A stretch of 35,480 bases of DNA from Chloroflexota bacterium (GTDB lineage: Bacteria > Chloroflexota > Dehalococcoidia > Lucifugimonadales > UBA3495): assembly GCA_022562475.1 (NCBI GenBank), contig JADFPD010000011.1:1-35480 (forward strand), in the 5' to 3' direction. Both the position numbers and the translations under genes were made by a program. The notes below the pieces were generated by a model, which had not been told where the DNA came from, did not search any database, and was given only the letters and a program-made list of their open reading frames with translations. Each line of letters begins with the position of its first letter. Position 1 is the stretch's first letter. Shown piece after piece: positions 17,054-26,844 of the stretch.

Positions 17054-17830
17054 TTGGCTGAGACAATTATCTACGAGAAGCAGGGCAACATCGTCACGAT
17101 GACCCTCAACCGGCCGGACTCTTTGAACGCCATCAACCGGCTGCTGCGGAAGGAACTGGGGGAGGCCCTAGTTGAGTTCGACGCCGACCCCGAGGCCTAC
17201 GTCGCCATCATCACCGGCGCCGGCCGGGCCTTTTGCTCGGGACGGGACCTGAAGGAAAGGGCTGAAGACAACGCCAAGGGCGTGCAGGTGGACGCGTCCC
17301 ACAGTATGACCAAGGAGAGTCCCTTCATGTGGCCCCGGACCTGGAAGCCGTTGATCGCGGCAGTGAACGGTTTTGCCCTGGCCGGCGGTTGGTCCATCGC
17401 CCAGATGTGCGACCTGCGTATCGCGTCCGAGGAAGCCAAACTGGGTATATCCGAGACAAGGTGGAGCCTGCTGCCTCCCTTCGGCACCATCCTGCCCAAG
17501 CAGATGAACCTCGCCGCGGTGCTGGAACTTGTCTTGACCGCCCAGCCGGTGACCGCCCAACGGGCCTACGACATGGGTTTCCTGAACAAGGTGGTGCCTG
17601 CCGGAGACCTGATGGAAGAAGCCATGGCCATGGCCCAGCAGATCGCGGACAACGCTCCTTTGGCCGTCCAGACCTTTAAAGAGCTGGCCTACCGGGGCCT
17701 GAACATGTCCAACCAAGACATTTCAGCATTGACCTACCAGATGTACGACGCCCTGCTCCTCACCGAAGACTCCAAAGAGGGCCCCAAAGCCTTCGCCGAG
17801 AAACGAAAACCCCAGTGGAAGGGGCGGTAA
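17054..17830 (+). CDS. Enoyl-CoA hydratase/isomerase family protein
   Basis: Start reassigned from 16997 to TTG 17054 preceded by AGGAG (17041-17045); ITGAGRAFCSGRDLKE; AAVNGFALAGGWSIAQMCDLRIAS. Confidence 0.93.
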   Translation: MAETIIYEKQGNIVTMTLNRPDSLNAINRLLRKELGEALVEFDADPEAYVAIITGAGRAFCSGRDLKERAEDNAKGVQVDASHSMTKESPFMWPRTWKPLIAAVNGFALAGGWSIAQMCDLRIASEEAKLGISETRWSLLPPFGTILPKQMNLAAVLELVLTAQPVTAQRAYDMGFLNKVVPAGDLMEEAMAMAQQIADNAPLAVQTFKELAYRGLNMSNQDISALTYQMYDALLLTEDSKEGPKAFAEKRKPQWKGR

Positions 17831-17854
17831 GCTTAGCCCCGTAAGCGGCCTAGC

Positions 17855-17889
17855 AAAACCCCCTCTCCATTAAGGAGAGGGGGTTTTTT
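17855..17889. terminator. Bidirectional rho-independent terminator
   Basis: AAAACCCCCTCTCC ATTAA GGAGAGGGGGTTTTTT: 14-bp perfect stem between convergent genes. Confidence 0.93.
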
Positions 17890-17969
17890 GCCATTCCGGT
17901 GAAGGCCCGAATGACGGCACTTACTCGCAGAGGGGCCGCTATGGAGTGAGCAGACCGGATCCAACAATC

Positions 17970-19133
17970 TTACAGTTGATACTCCGGCAACCGGAGCAGT
18001 TGTTTGGCTATTACCAGCCGCATGATCTCGTTGGTGCCCTCGCCGATGACCATCAGAGGAGCGTCCCGGTAGTAGCGCTCCACCGGCAGGTCCTTGATGA
18101 ACCCGGCCCCGCCGTGGATACGCATCGAATCCATGGCCACTTCCAAACAGACCTCGCTGGCGAATAACTTGGCCATGCCCGATTCCAGGTCCACCCTCTG
18201 GCCGGTGTCCTTCTTGGCTGCCGCATCGTAGACCAACAACCGGGCGGCTTGAATCTTGGTGGCCATGTCGGCCAATTTGAGTTGTATCGCCTGATGCTGG
18301 GAGATGGGCTTGCCGAAGGTCTCCCGCTGCTGGGAATATTTGATGGCGGCTTCAAAGGCGGCTTGGGCCACGCCGACGGCCCGGGCGGCGATGTTGATGC
18401 GGCCGGTCTCCAGTCCGCTCATGACCATACCGAACCCGGCGCCCTCTTTGCCCCCGATCAAGTTGTCCTCTGGGACCGCGAAGTTATCGAAGATCAACTC
18501 GGAGGTGTCCAGGCCCCTATAGCCCATCTTGTCCATGTCCCGGCCCACCTCGAAGCCGGGGCCGCCCTTCTCCACCACGAAGCAGCTGATCCCTTTGTGC
18601 CTGGGTACCATGTCCGGGTCGGTGCGGGCCAACAGGCAGAACATGTCGCCATAGCGCCCGTTGGTGATGAACATCTTGGTGCCGTTTATTATGTATTCCT
18701 CACCGTCCTTTGTAGCCGTGGTCCGCAGGTTGGCCATATCTGTTCCGCCGGTGGGCTCGGTGAGCGCCAGTCCGCCCCGCTTGCGCCCCGAAGCCAGGTC
18801 GGGCAGGAACCGTTGCTTCTGCTCCTCGGTGCCGTAATGGGTTAGCACGTAAGTCAGGATGTGGTGGGTCCCGATGGCCCCGCTCAGGGTCATGAATCCC
18901 TTGCTGATTTCCTCGAAGATCGAGGCGAAGGTAGTGTAATCCAACCCCATGCCGCCATATTCCTCGGGCACCGTGATGCCGAAAAGACCCAACTCCTTCA
19001 TGCGGTCGATGAGGTCGTGGGGCACCGTGTCGTCGCGGTCGTGTTGGGCGGCCACCGGCTCCACTTCCCGCCGCACGAAGTCACGGACCATATTCACGAT
19101 CTGGGCTCGGGCCTCGGGGGGTGTAGTCGGCAA
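17970..19133 (-). CDS. Acyl-CoA dehydrogenase
   Basis: 387 aa; GGLALTEPTGGTDMANLRTTA; YSQQRETFGKPISQHQAIQ; RIHGGAGFIKDLPVERYYRDA. Confidence 0.95.
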   Translation of the reverse strand: MPTTPPEARAQIVNMVRDFVRREVEPVAAQHDRDDTVPHDLIDRMKELGLFGITVPEEYGGMGLDYTTFASIFEEISKGFMTLSGAIGTHHILTYVLTHYGTEEQKQRFLPDLASGRKRGGLALTEPTGGTDMANLRTTATKDGEEYIINGTKMFITNGRYGDMFCLLARTDPDMVPRHKGISCFVVEKGGPGFEVGRDMDKMGYRGLDTSELIFDNFAVPEDNLIGGKEGAGFGMVMSGLETGRINIAARAVGVAQAAFEAAIKYSQQRETFGKPISQHQAIQLKLADMATKIQAARLLVYDAAAKKDTGQRVDLESGMAKLFASEVCLEVAMDSMRIHGGAGFIKDLPVERYYRDAPLMVIGEGTNEIMRLVIAKQLLRLPEYQL

Positions 19134-19280
19134 CTGAAACTCCTTGTTCTTCGGGAAATAGACTTGGTACGCAGTCTATCTCAGGGTCAAAACAGGGTCA
19201 AGATAAGGTCGAACGTACGAAGACGGCGCCCACCTCTAAGCGGACGCCGTCGATTTCATCAAAGAGGGAGTTGCGGAGGT

Positions 19281-22037
19281 CTAACTATCGGCAAGGGCCG
19301 CCTGGGCCGCCGCCAACCGCGCCACCGGCACCCGGAAGGGCGAGCAGCTCACATAATCGAGCCCGGCCTCGTGGCAGAACACCACGCTGGCTGGGTCTCC
19401 ACCGTGTTCGCCGCAGATGCCGATCTCAAGGTTGGGCCTCTCCCTTCGTCCAGCTTCCACTGCCATCTTGACCAACACCCCTACGCCATGAGGGTCGATG
19501 GAAGCAAACGGGTCATTGGGCAGGATGCCCCGGTCGATATACGACCGGAGGAACTTGGCCTCGGCGTCGTCCCGGCTGAACCCAAAGACCATCTGGGTCA
19601 GGTCATTAGTGCCGAAGCTGAAGAACTCCGATTCCTTGGCGATCTCACCGGCGGTCAGCGCGGCCCGGGGTGTCTCGATCATGGTGCCGAATTTGTAGTG
19701 GACTTTGACGTCGAGGCGTTCCTGCACCTGGGATGCCACCAGGCTCAGGTCCTCCCGCAGCCGGTGCATCTCCTCCACATCCACGGTCAGTGGGACCATG
19801 ATTTCCGGACTTACATCCAGGCCCTCTTTCACCAGAAGGGCGCCGGCGGTGATGATGGCCTCCACCTGCATCCGGTAGATGGCCGGGAAGCTCAGACCCA
19901 ACCGGCAACCGCGGTGTCCCAGCATGGGGTTAGATTCCCGTAGCGAGTCCACCAGGTGCAAGAAGGTCTCTTTTTCCTCCAAGTCGGCCAGGGGCGCGCC
20001 GACATGGCGAAGCTCCAACAGTTCGATCAACAAAGTTTCATACGGTGGCAGAAATTCGTGGAGCGGAGCGTCCAGCAGGCGGATGATCACCGGCCGGGCG
20101 CCCATGACCCGCAGGATCCCGCCGAAATCATCCGTCTGAAGCTCCCGGACCTGGTCCAAGGCTTCGTAAAAGTCCTTTACCGCCTGGGGGGCATCGGCTT
20201 CATTCTCCGCCCGGAATACCCGATCGTTGTTTTCCGTGCGCCAGGCCTCGGCGGCCTCGGCATTAAGCAGCATCTGGCGGACCGACGGCAACCGTTGGGG
20301 GTCCAAGAACATGTGCTCAGTGCGGCAGAGGCCGATGCCTTCGGCGCCCATGATCAAGGCCTGGGTGGCGTCTGACGGAGTATCCGCGTTGGCCATGACG
20401 CCCAGTTTGCGGGTCTGGTCGGCCCAACGCAGCAGCTCGTTGGCCTCCGGTAGGTCTTCCAGGCTAGGACTGACGGTTTCCAACTCACCCAGATAGACCG
20501 ACCCTGAGGCCCCATCCATACTGATGAGTTCGCCTTCATGGACAGTCTTCTCTCCGGCCGTGAACAGACCGGCATCCAAGTCGACCTGTATCCCCTCGCA
20601 ACCGACGATGCAGGGCTTGCCCAGCCCTCTGGTCACCACCGCCGCGTGGCTGGTCACCCCGCCGCGGCTGGTCACGACGCCCACGGCCGCCGTGATTCCG
20701 TGGATATCGTCGGGCTTGGTCTCAGGGCGCACCAAGATCACCGCCACGCCGGCGGCGGCCAACTGGGCGGCTTTGGTGGCGTCGAAACAAACGGTCCCCG
20801 AGGCAGCGCCGGGGGAAGCGGGGGCGCCTCGCGCCAGGAATCTCTCCTCTAAGACATCTTTCGACAGCTCGTCCGAGAACTGGGGTACCAGCAAGTGGGA
20901 TATCTCTTCGGCATCGACCCTTAGCAGGGCCTGGGCTTGGCTGATCAGGCCCTCATTGGCCATATCCACCGCCGTCCTCACCGCTGCCAAGGGGGTGCGC
21001 TTGGCGGTGCGGGTCTGCAGCAAAAAGAGGCGGGAGTTCTCGATCGTGAACTCCACGTCTTGCATATCGGAATAATGGATTTCCAGGTTCTTGGCCAGGT
21101 CCATCAATTGGCCGTAGCACTCCGGCAAGACATCCTCGAGACTGGCGATAGGTTCCGGGGTGCGCACCCCGGCCACCACATCCTCGCCCTGGGCGTTGGT
21201 CAGGAACTCGCCGTAGACCTGCGCCTTGCCGGTGGAGGGGTCACGGGTGAATAGCACTCCGGTCCCGCTGCTGGGGCCCAGATTGCCGAAGACCATCGCC
21301 ATGATGGTCACTGCGGTGCCCATATCGTGGTCGATCTTGTTGTGGTCGCGGTAGAAGATGGCCCGGGGGGTGTTCCAACTTCGGAACACTGCCTCTACGG
21401 CGGCCATCAGTTGTTCCCAAGGGTCCGTGGGTGGCTCGGACCCGGAGGCTTCTCTTGTAACCTTCTTGAATTCGGCCACCAAGTCCCGCAACTGGTCTGC
21501 AGTTAATTGGTGGTCCAGAGTTACTCCCGCCTTTTTCTTATGTTCCGCCAAGACCGTTTCGAAGGTCTCGGGGTCCACGTTCATCACCACTTCCGAGTAG
21601 ATCTGGATGAAGCGGCGGTAGGCGTCGTAGGCTGGGCGCGGGTCGCCCATCATGGAGGCCAGCCCCTCGACTATCTGATCGTTGATACCCAGGTTCAAGA
21701 TGGTGTCCATCATTCCCGGCATGGAGATTCGCGCCCCGGAGCGCACGGACACCAAAAGAGGACTTGAGGTCGAGCCGAAGTTGCGGCCGATGGACCTTTC
21801 CAGTTGCTGGATATTGTCTTTGATCGACTCTTCGAGCCCTCTGGGCAGAGTCTGGTTCTTGGTCAGGTAGTCCCGGCACGCCTGTGTGGATATAACAAAA
21901 CCTGGTGGGACCGGCAGCCCCAACCGGACCATTTCACAAAGGTTGCTCCCCTTGCCCCCAAGGACGTCTGCCATCGAGGCGTTTCCCTCGTCAAACCGGT
22001 AAACAAGCTTCACAGTTTGTGGCGCCTCTATCGTCAT
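19281..22037 (-). CDS. ppdK: Pyruvate, phosphate dikinase
   Basis: Start reassigned from 22112 to ATG 22037 preceded by GGAGGAAG; GGKGSNLCEM, GGVTSHAAVVTRGLGKPCIVGC (catalytic His), GHRGCRLG, GICGEHGGDPASV. Confidence 0.96.
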   Translation of the reverse strand: MTIEAPQTVKLVYRFDEGNASMADVLGGKGSNLCEMVRLGLPVPPGFVISTQACRDYLTKNQTLPRGLEESIKDNIQQLERSIGRNFGSTSSPLLVSVRSGARISMPGMMDTILNLGINDQIVEGLASMMGDPRPAYDAYRRFIQIYSEVVMNVDPETFETVLAEHKKKAGVTLDHQLTADQLRDLVAEFKKVTREASGSEPPTDPWEQLMAAVEAVFRSWNTPRAIFYRDHNKIDHDMGTAVTIMAMVFGNLGPSSGTGVLFTRDPSTGKAQVYGEFLTNAQGEDVVAGVRTPEPIASLEDVLPECYGQLMDLAKNLEIHYSDMQDVEFTIENSRLFLLQTRTAKRTPLAAVRTAVDMANEGLISQAQALLRVDAEEISHLLVPQFSDELSKDVLEERFLARGAPASPGAASGTVCFDATKAAQLAAAGVAVILVRPETKPDDIHGITAAVGVVTSRGGVTSHAAVVTRGLGKPCIVGCEGIQVDLDAGLFTAGEKTVHEGELISMDGASGSVYLGELETVSPSLEDLPEANELLRWADQTRKLGVMANADTPSDATQALIMGAEGIGLCRTEHMFLDPQRLPSVRQMLLNAEAAEAWRTENNDRVFRAENEADAPQAVKDFYEALDQVRELQTDDFGGILRVMGARPVIIRLLDAPLHEFLPPYETLLIELLELRHVGAPLADLEEKETFLHLVDSLRESNPMLGHRGCRLGLSFPAIYRMQVEAIITAGALLVKEGLDVSPEIMVPLTVDVEEMHRLREDLSLVASQVQERLDVKVHYKFGTMIETPRAALTAGEIAKESEFFSFGTNDLTQMVFGFSRDDAEAKFLRSYIDRGILPNDPFASIDPHGVGVLVKMAVEAGRRERPNLEIGICGEHGGDPASVVFCHEAGLDYVSCSPFRVPVARLAAAQAALADS

Positions 22038-22121
22038 GGGCACTTCCTCCCATCGGCCTATGCCCTTCCGGGCTTTCGGTCCCCCGTGGCCAGAATACCG
22101 GCCCTGACCCAACCACCGGAC

Positions 22122-22149
22122 TATATAACGGACGCAAAGATTAAATCAA
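22122..22149 (-). promoter_or_regulatory. Candidate ppdK promoter
   Basis: Minus strand TTGATT - N16 - TATATA. Confidence 0.4.
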
Positions 22150-22242
22150 CTTATCAAGAAAAGATAAATGGCCAAAATTTACGCCTAGTCGTTACGATAT
22201 GCGTAGATATTCGGCCATATTCTCATTTATCCGTTGGAGTTT

Positions 22243-22269
22243 GCCGGGCGTTACACTAGTCCGCCCGGC
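22243..22269. terminator. Hairpin just downstream of the aldo/keto reductase gene, possible terminator
   Basis: GCCGGGCG (22243-22250) / CGCCCGGC (22262-22269), 8-bp perfect stem, 11-nt loop, no U-tract. Confidence 0.35.
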
Positions 22270-22294
22270 GCATTCAGGTTGTCATAACAGCCGT

Positions 22295-23299
22295 TTAAAT
22301 CTCGCGGAATTGGGGTTCAGGTTCCGCGATGTCAAAACCATGTTCCCACAGCTCGTCCAACTTCGCCTGCTCCTCGTCGGTGATCTCGGGAGTGTCCAAT
22401 GCGCCGGTGTACTCTTTGAGTTCGGATAGGTTGGTCAAGTTGGGCAGCACAGAGATGATGCCCGGCTGTTTCAACACGAACTGTATGGCCGATTGCGCCA
22501 TGGTCCTCGTGTCTTCTTGCACCAAGAACCGTACCCGGTCGACCTTCCGCATGGCCTCTTCCAACCACTCATGCTTGCGGTGGGCCCGGTGGTCATCGGC
22601 GTCGAAGGTTGGCAGGCCGTGGTCGAACTCCCCGGTGAGGGTGTTGGACGCGTGGGGCACCCGCGACAGTAGGCCGACGTCATTCTCTTCGGCCAGTTTT
22701 ATGAAGTGCTTGGCCGGGTCTTGCTCTAGGATGTTGTAGATGATTTGCGTGCTTTTCACTTGGCGCTCGGCGATGGAATATTCCCCCTCTTCGAGCCACC
22801 CGATATCCGGACCTATCGCAACGCCGTAGTAGCGTATCTTTCCTTCAAACTGGAGTTGCTCCAGGGTCTCAAATAGCTCGTCCTTTTCCAAGTCGGCCAA
22901 TTTGATGTTGTGCGCTTGGTAGAGGTCGATATAATCGGTGCCCAAGCGGCGAAGGCTTTGCTCGCAGGCGTATTTCACGAACTCCCGGTCGAACTTCTGC
23001 GCCCGTTCCTTATGGCCCTCTCTAGGCTTCGGGTCATAGATGTCGTAGCCGAACTTGGTGGCGATGATGATTTCATTGCGTTTGTGGCCAAGCACCGAGG
23101 CTAGAATCTCTTCACCAAAACCGTCGCCATAGGTGTCGGCGGTGTCGAAGAAGTTGATCCCGGCTTCTACGGCATTTTCCAAGAGCGCCGTTTTGTCGGC
23201 GTCTTCAATCTTGCCCCACCAGTTGGTGGCGATGGTCCAGACTCCGAACCCTACCTCGGACAAAACCAGGTCGGTGTGGGGCATGTTACGGAATTTCAT
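22295..23299 (-). CDS. Aldo/keto reductase
   Basis: 334 aa; GINFFDTADTYGDGFGEEILASVLG; IIIATKFG; SLRRLGTDYIDLYQAHN. Confidence 0.94.
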   Translation of the reverse strand: MKFRNMPHTDLVLSEVGFGVWTIATNWWGKIEDADKTALLENAVEAGINFFDTADTYGDGFGEEILASVLGHKRNEIIIATKFGYDIYDPKPREGHKERAQKFDREFVKYACEQSLRRLGTDYIDLYQAHNIKLADLEKDELFETLEQLQFEGKIRYYGVAIGPDIGWLEEGEYSIAERQVKSTQIIYNILEQDPAKHFIKLAEENDVGLLSRVPHASNTLTGEFDHGLPTFDADDHRAHRKHEWLEEAMRKVDRVRFLVQEDTRTMAQSAIQFVLKQPGIISVLPNLTNLSELKEYTGALDTPEITDEEQAKLDELWEHGFDIAEPEPQFREI

Positions 23300-23318
23300 T
23301 ATTGCTACGTCCTTAAAT

Positions 23319-23924
23319 CTAAGAGGTGTACTTACTCAACCACTCGCCCATTCCAATGATGAACCGGTCCCGGTCATCGGATTGCGGGCCGCAGAATTTT
23401 TCGATCAATTCTTCTTTGAACCCCTGGGGGTCCCGGCCTTCAGGGACCTCGTAGGTCTCTATGGGATCACACCCCAGCATCATATCCTTTCCAGGCTGAA
23501 AATCGCTATTTACCGTCATACCCAACGGCGCCGCTTTGGCCGGCCAGGTCGCATCAACGGTCATCCAACCGGCATCGGTCTTTAGCCGGATGTAAGTATG
23601 AACGTCCGGCACCGGTCCCCGGGCCACCATTTCTTGTAAATTGGGGGGATAATCGGCCGTGGTCTCCTCGGTGAACCGGTGGGTGCACATGATTAACTTG
23701 GACTCCATTCCTTCTTCCTTGAAGATGCGGTCCAGTAGGTAATGTTTGCCGGAGCAGGTGCCCCGCCACTCCTGAATCACAGACTCGGGAGCCCTGGTGC
23801 TGGCGCGCCGGTAGGGCATGTCTCTCACCAGCGCGAAGGCGGCTGCGGCATCAACGGTCTGGCCCGGCTGGCCCAGTCCCCTTCTTCGGCTTTCTGCTTC
23901 CAACATGGAGAGCAACTTACCCAT
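23319..23924 (-). CDS. Transglutaminase-like cysteine peptidase-fold protein
   Basis: 201 aa; GTCSGKHYLL (Cys), PDVHTYIRLK (His), TVDATW (Asp) consistent with a Cys-His-Asp triad. Confidence 0.7.
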   Translation of the reverse strand: MGKLLSMLEAESRRRGLGQPGQTVDAAAAFALVRDMPYRRASTRAPESVIQEWRGTCSGKHYLLDRIFKEEGMESKLIMCTHRFTEETTADYPPNLQEMVARGPVPDVHTYIRLKTDAGWMTVDATWPAKAAPLGMTVNSDFQPGKDMMLGCDPIETYEVPEGRDPQGFKEELIEKFCGPQSDDRDRFIIGMGEWLSKYTS

Positions 23925-23983
23925 CAGCCCATCTTACACGCTCGAACCGGCGCACCCGATGGGGCGCCCGAGCTTGATGGCGG

Positions 23984-24607
23984 TTAACCCGCGGTTACCG
24001 TGAGGCCCAGGCTGCCCTTGATCTCATCAATCCGGAGCTCGAATTCGGCGTCGTCCAATACCGGTCCCATCTTGCCCAAGTTAACGTCCGATATGACCTC
24101 CACCCACGAGGTGCAACCGCCGTATTCCGGCAGGTAGGGCACGGTTACCGGCTTCTCCATCTCGTAGACGCGCAGCAGAAGCACCGACAATGGGAGCATG
24201 GGTTTCCAATGGAGCCTGGACTGGGCGTAGGCGGCAGTCCAGATGTAATGAGGCGCCAGGTCGTCCACCTTCTCCTGGTCGGAAATCTCCAGCACCTCTT
24301 CGGCCTTGGCCCAATGGCTGAAGGTGATGTGGCCGTTATCTTGGGGCTGTTCCAGTAGTTTGCGCAGCGCAGGCCGGTAGGCCGGCTGCAGCAGGTCTTC
24401 CTTCTGATGGAGATAGGTTGGATAGAACAAGAACTCCCGGTGAATAACCCGGAAGTCCTTGCCGTTTTCATGGATCCCGCCTTTGCGCAGGAGAAGCACC
24501 TGGTCTCCCTTGGCCATGGCTTCGACGGTTACGGCCCACTCTTTCAGGGCCATCTGGCAATTGTTGGGTAACATTTTATCGGTCTCCGTCGCCTGCGGTG
24601 TGTGCAA
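23984..24607 (-). CDS. DUF1802 family protein
   Basis: MALKEWAVTVEAMAKGDQVLLLRKGGIHENGKDFRVIHREFLFYPTYLHQ; true start may be an internal Met. Confidence 0.8.
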   Translation of the reverse strand: MHTPQATETDKMLPNNCQMALKEWAVTVEAMAKGDQVLLLRKGGIHENGKDFRVIHREFLFYPTYLHQKEDLLQPAYRPALRKLLEQPQDNGHITFSHWAKAEEVLEISDQEKVDDLAPHYIWTAAYAQSRLHWKPMLPLSVLLLRVYEMEKPVTVPYLPEYGGCTSWVEVISDVNLGKMGPVLDDAEFELRIDEIKGSLGLTVTAG

Positions 24608-24790
24608 CCTGGGAATTCAAATCGACTTGAAGTTGATTGAAAATTCCGGCAGCTAGAGGAAATCAATCGATTCCCAGATAATGCGACGCCAAGACGACTT
24701 GGTCGAAAGCACTAGACCGGGCGCCGCATGGTCAATGGTATCACCGGCCCAAGACGGCCTCAATCCCCTCGGAAAAACCGCCACTAGAAC

Positions 24791-25759
24791 CTATGAGCCG
24801 GCCGTTGAGTCAGAGAAGGACGGCCGCTCGGCCATTAAGAACTCTCGAAAAGCGCGTTGCGATGGAGACAGATAGCGTCCTTTCGGTTGGATCAATGTCA
24901 GGGGCCGGCGGCAATCCCAACCTACGACATCAAGCACCACGAGCATTTCGGCTTTCAACTCGGCGGAGATGCCCAGCCGGGAGATGATTCCGATGCCGCC
25001 GCCGGCCATTGCCGCCTGTTTTACGGCCTGATTGCTACCGAGTTCGATGGCGAATTCGGGCACGATGCCGAGGTCCCGGAGTTGGCGTTCCGCCGAAAGG
25101 CGTGTCGCCGACCCCTCTTCTCTCGACACCAGCCCCAGGTCCACTATTTGCTCCACGGTCGGGCGGACCAAGCTGGCCGCCGGGTGGCTGGGCGCGGCCA
25201 CCAGAACGATCTCGTCGTCTTGGAAATCCACCATCTCCAGTTCGTTGGAGAATTCTTCCACGTGGTCGCCAACCATCCCCAAATCCATGTCCCGGTCCAG
25301 TATCCGCTGGATGATGGTGCGGGTGTTGCCGATCACCAATTCAACGTGTATTCCGGGATACATCTGGCGGAACCGCCCCACGATACTGGGAAGCACGTAC
25401 TCGCCGGGTGTTGTGCTGGCGCCCAGCAACAGATGGCCGGACTGGAGGTCTTCCAGTTCCTGAACGGTATCCACTAGTTGACTGGAAAGCGCGAATATCT
25501 GTTGGGAGTAGGCCAAAACCGCATCTCCCGCTTCAGTGATCCTCAGACCGCGAGGCCGGCGGTGGAAAAGGGTGATGCCCAGGAATTTCTCCAACTCTTG
25601 GACCTGGATCGATACCGCGGGCTGGGTGATCTCCATCGCTTCGGCCGCACGAGAGAAACTCAGGTGGCTCGCGACCATCTGGAATATATAAAGTTGGTGG
25701 AAGTTCAATTGGCGGCCAGAGGAACCGCCGCCGGAGGCGCGCCTAGGTTGGTTGACCAT
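24791..25759 (-). CDS. LysR-family transcriptional regulator
   Basis: 322 aa; LNFHQLYIFQMVASHLSFSRAAEAMEITQPAVSIQVQELEKFLGITLFHRRPRGLRITEAG HTH. Confidence 0.95.
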   Translation of the reverse strand: MVNQPRRASGGGSSGRQLNFHQLYIFQMVASHLSFSRAAEAMEITQPAVSIQVQELEKFLGITLFHRRPRGLRITEAGDAVLAYSQQIFALSSQLVDTVQELEDLQSGHLLLGASTTPGEYVLPSIVGRFRQMYPGIHVELVIGNTRTIIQRILDRDMDLGMVGDHVEEFSNELEMVDFQDDEIVLVAAPSHPAASLVRPTVEQIVDLGLVSREEGSATRLSAERQLRDLGIVPEFAIELGSNQAVKQAAMAGGGIGIISRLGISAELKAEMLVVLDVVGWDCRRPLTLIQPKGRYLSPSQRAFREFLMAERPSFSDSTAGS

Positions 25760-25764
25760 GGCCG

Positions 25765-26562
25765 TTAACCTGTATCTGTTAGGCGCTCAAGCCGAAGCAG
25801 CCGCGCCAGATTTCCCGTAGTCACCTGTGCGACCTCTTCAACCGTGATTCCTTTGATCTCGGCCAGGGTCTGAGCCACCGACTGGACATGCCTTGGCTCC
25901 GTCCAGTTGGTGCGGTATTTCTTGAACGGCTGCGGCGCCGCGTCCGTCTCCAGGACGATGTTTTCCAAAGGTATGACTTTGGCCACTTCCTGCAATTCCG
26001 GCAACCGGGTTAGGGGGCGGGCCAACGAGATGTAGAATCCGCAGTCGATGGCTTCCCTGGCCGTGGCTTCGTCGCCCTGGAAGTAATGCATCGCACCGCC
26101 TACTTCACCGGCGTTTTCCTCTCGCAAGACCTTGAAAACCGCCGCGTGGGACTCCCTAGAGTGGAATATGATGGGCATTCTAAGCGTTCGGGCGAGGCGG
26201 ATGTGCTCCCTAAATACCTGGTTTTGTGTTTCGTGGTCTGGGGATGTGGGCAGGTAATCCAACCCAACTTCGCTGATGCAGACCACCTTGGGCGACGACT
26301 TGGCCATGCGCTCGAGCTCGGCGTAGATCTCGTCGGTGACGGGCTCACGGGCTTCCATGGGGTGGATTCCGACGCCGGCATAGAGCGGTTGGTGTTGCTC
26401 AGCCAGGTCGATGCAGTCCTGGGTGGACTGCAAGGTAGTGCCGGCGCAAACAGCGAACGCTACGCCTGCCTCATGGGCCCGGTCCAAAATCTCGGGCATC
26501 TCCGCAGGGGCGTATTGGTCTAGGTGGGTATGGCAGTCCGCCAGCATGATATCGCTAGGCAT
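25765..26562 (-). CDS. tatD: TatD family hydrolase/DNase
   Basis: 265 aa; ADCHTHLDQY; YAGVGIHPMEA; ISEVGLDYLPTSPDHETQNQVFREHIRLA; IVLETDAAP. Confidence 0.94.
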   Translation of the reverse strand: MPSDIMLADCHTHLDQYAPAEMPEILDRAHEAGVAFAVCAGTTLQSTQDCIDLAEQHQPLYAGVGIHPMEAREPVTDEIYAELERMAKSSPKVVCISEVGLDYLPTSPDHETQNQVFREHIRLARTLRMPIIFHSRESHAAVFKVLREENAGEVGGAMHYFQGDEATAREAIDCGFYISLARPLTRLPELQEVAKVIPLENIVLETDAAPQPFKKYRTNWTEPRHVQSVAQTLAEIKGITVEEVAQVTTGNLARLLRLERLTDTG

Positions 26563-26713
26563 CGTGTATTACATCAACGGTAATATAGATTCGATTCATG
26601 TGCAAACGGGCACGTTAGGCGTCAGCACGATCAATTCATGAATAGAGAAATTATACACTATGGCTACAGATTCAGGTTGATTAATATCATTATTCGCTAA
26701 AAATCGAATTAAA

Positions 26714-26746
26714 TATGCCGAATTATTGCCAAACCATGCCGGCATA
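26714..26746. promoter_or_regulatory. Operator-like inverted repeat upstream of tatD
   Basis: TATGCCG (26714-26720) / CGGCATA (26740-26746), including the perfect palindrome ATGCCGGCAT (26736-26745). Confidence 0.3.
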
Positions 26747-26844
26747 ATGTGTCCAAAATTTCAGTAAGTTTGAGCGGTCGCGCGCTCTCGGCAAAGGGTA
26801 TCTGGCAGTTGGAAAGGGGTTGCACCAGCCCATTACGAAACTCG

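Noticed and set aside
18249-19943. Plus-strand ORFs of 198 aa (18249-18845) and 360 aa (18861-19943) antisense to the acyl-CoA dehydrogenase and ppdK genes
   Set aside because: Lie opposite strongly supported genes; no recognisable domain; shadow ORFs.
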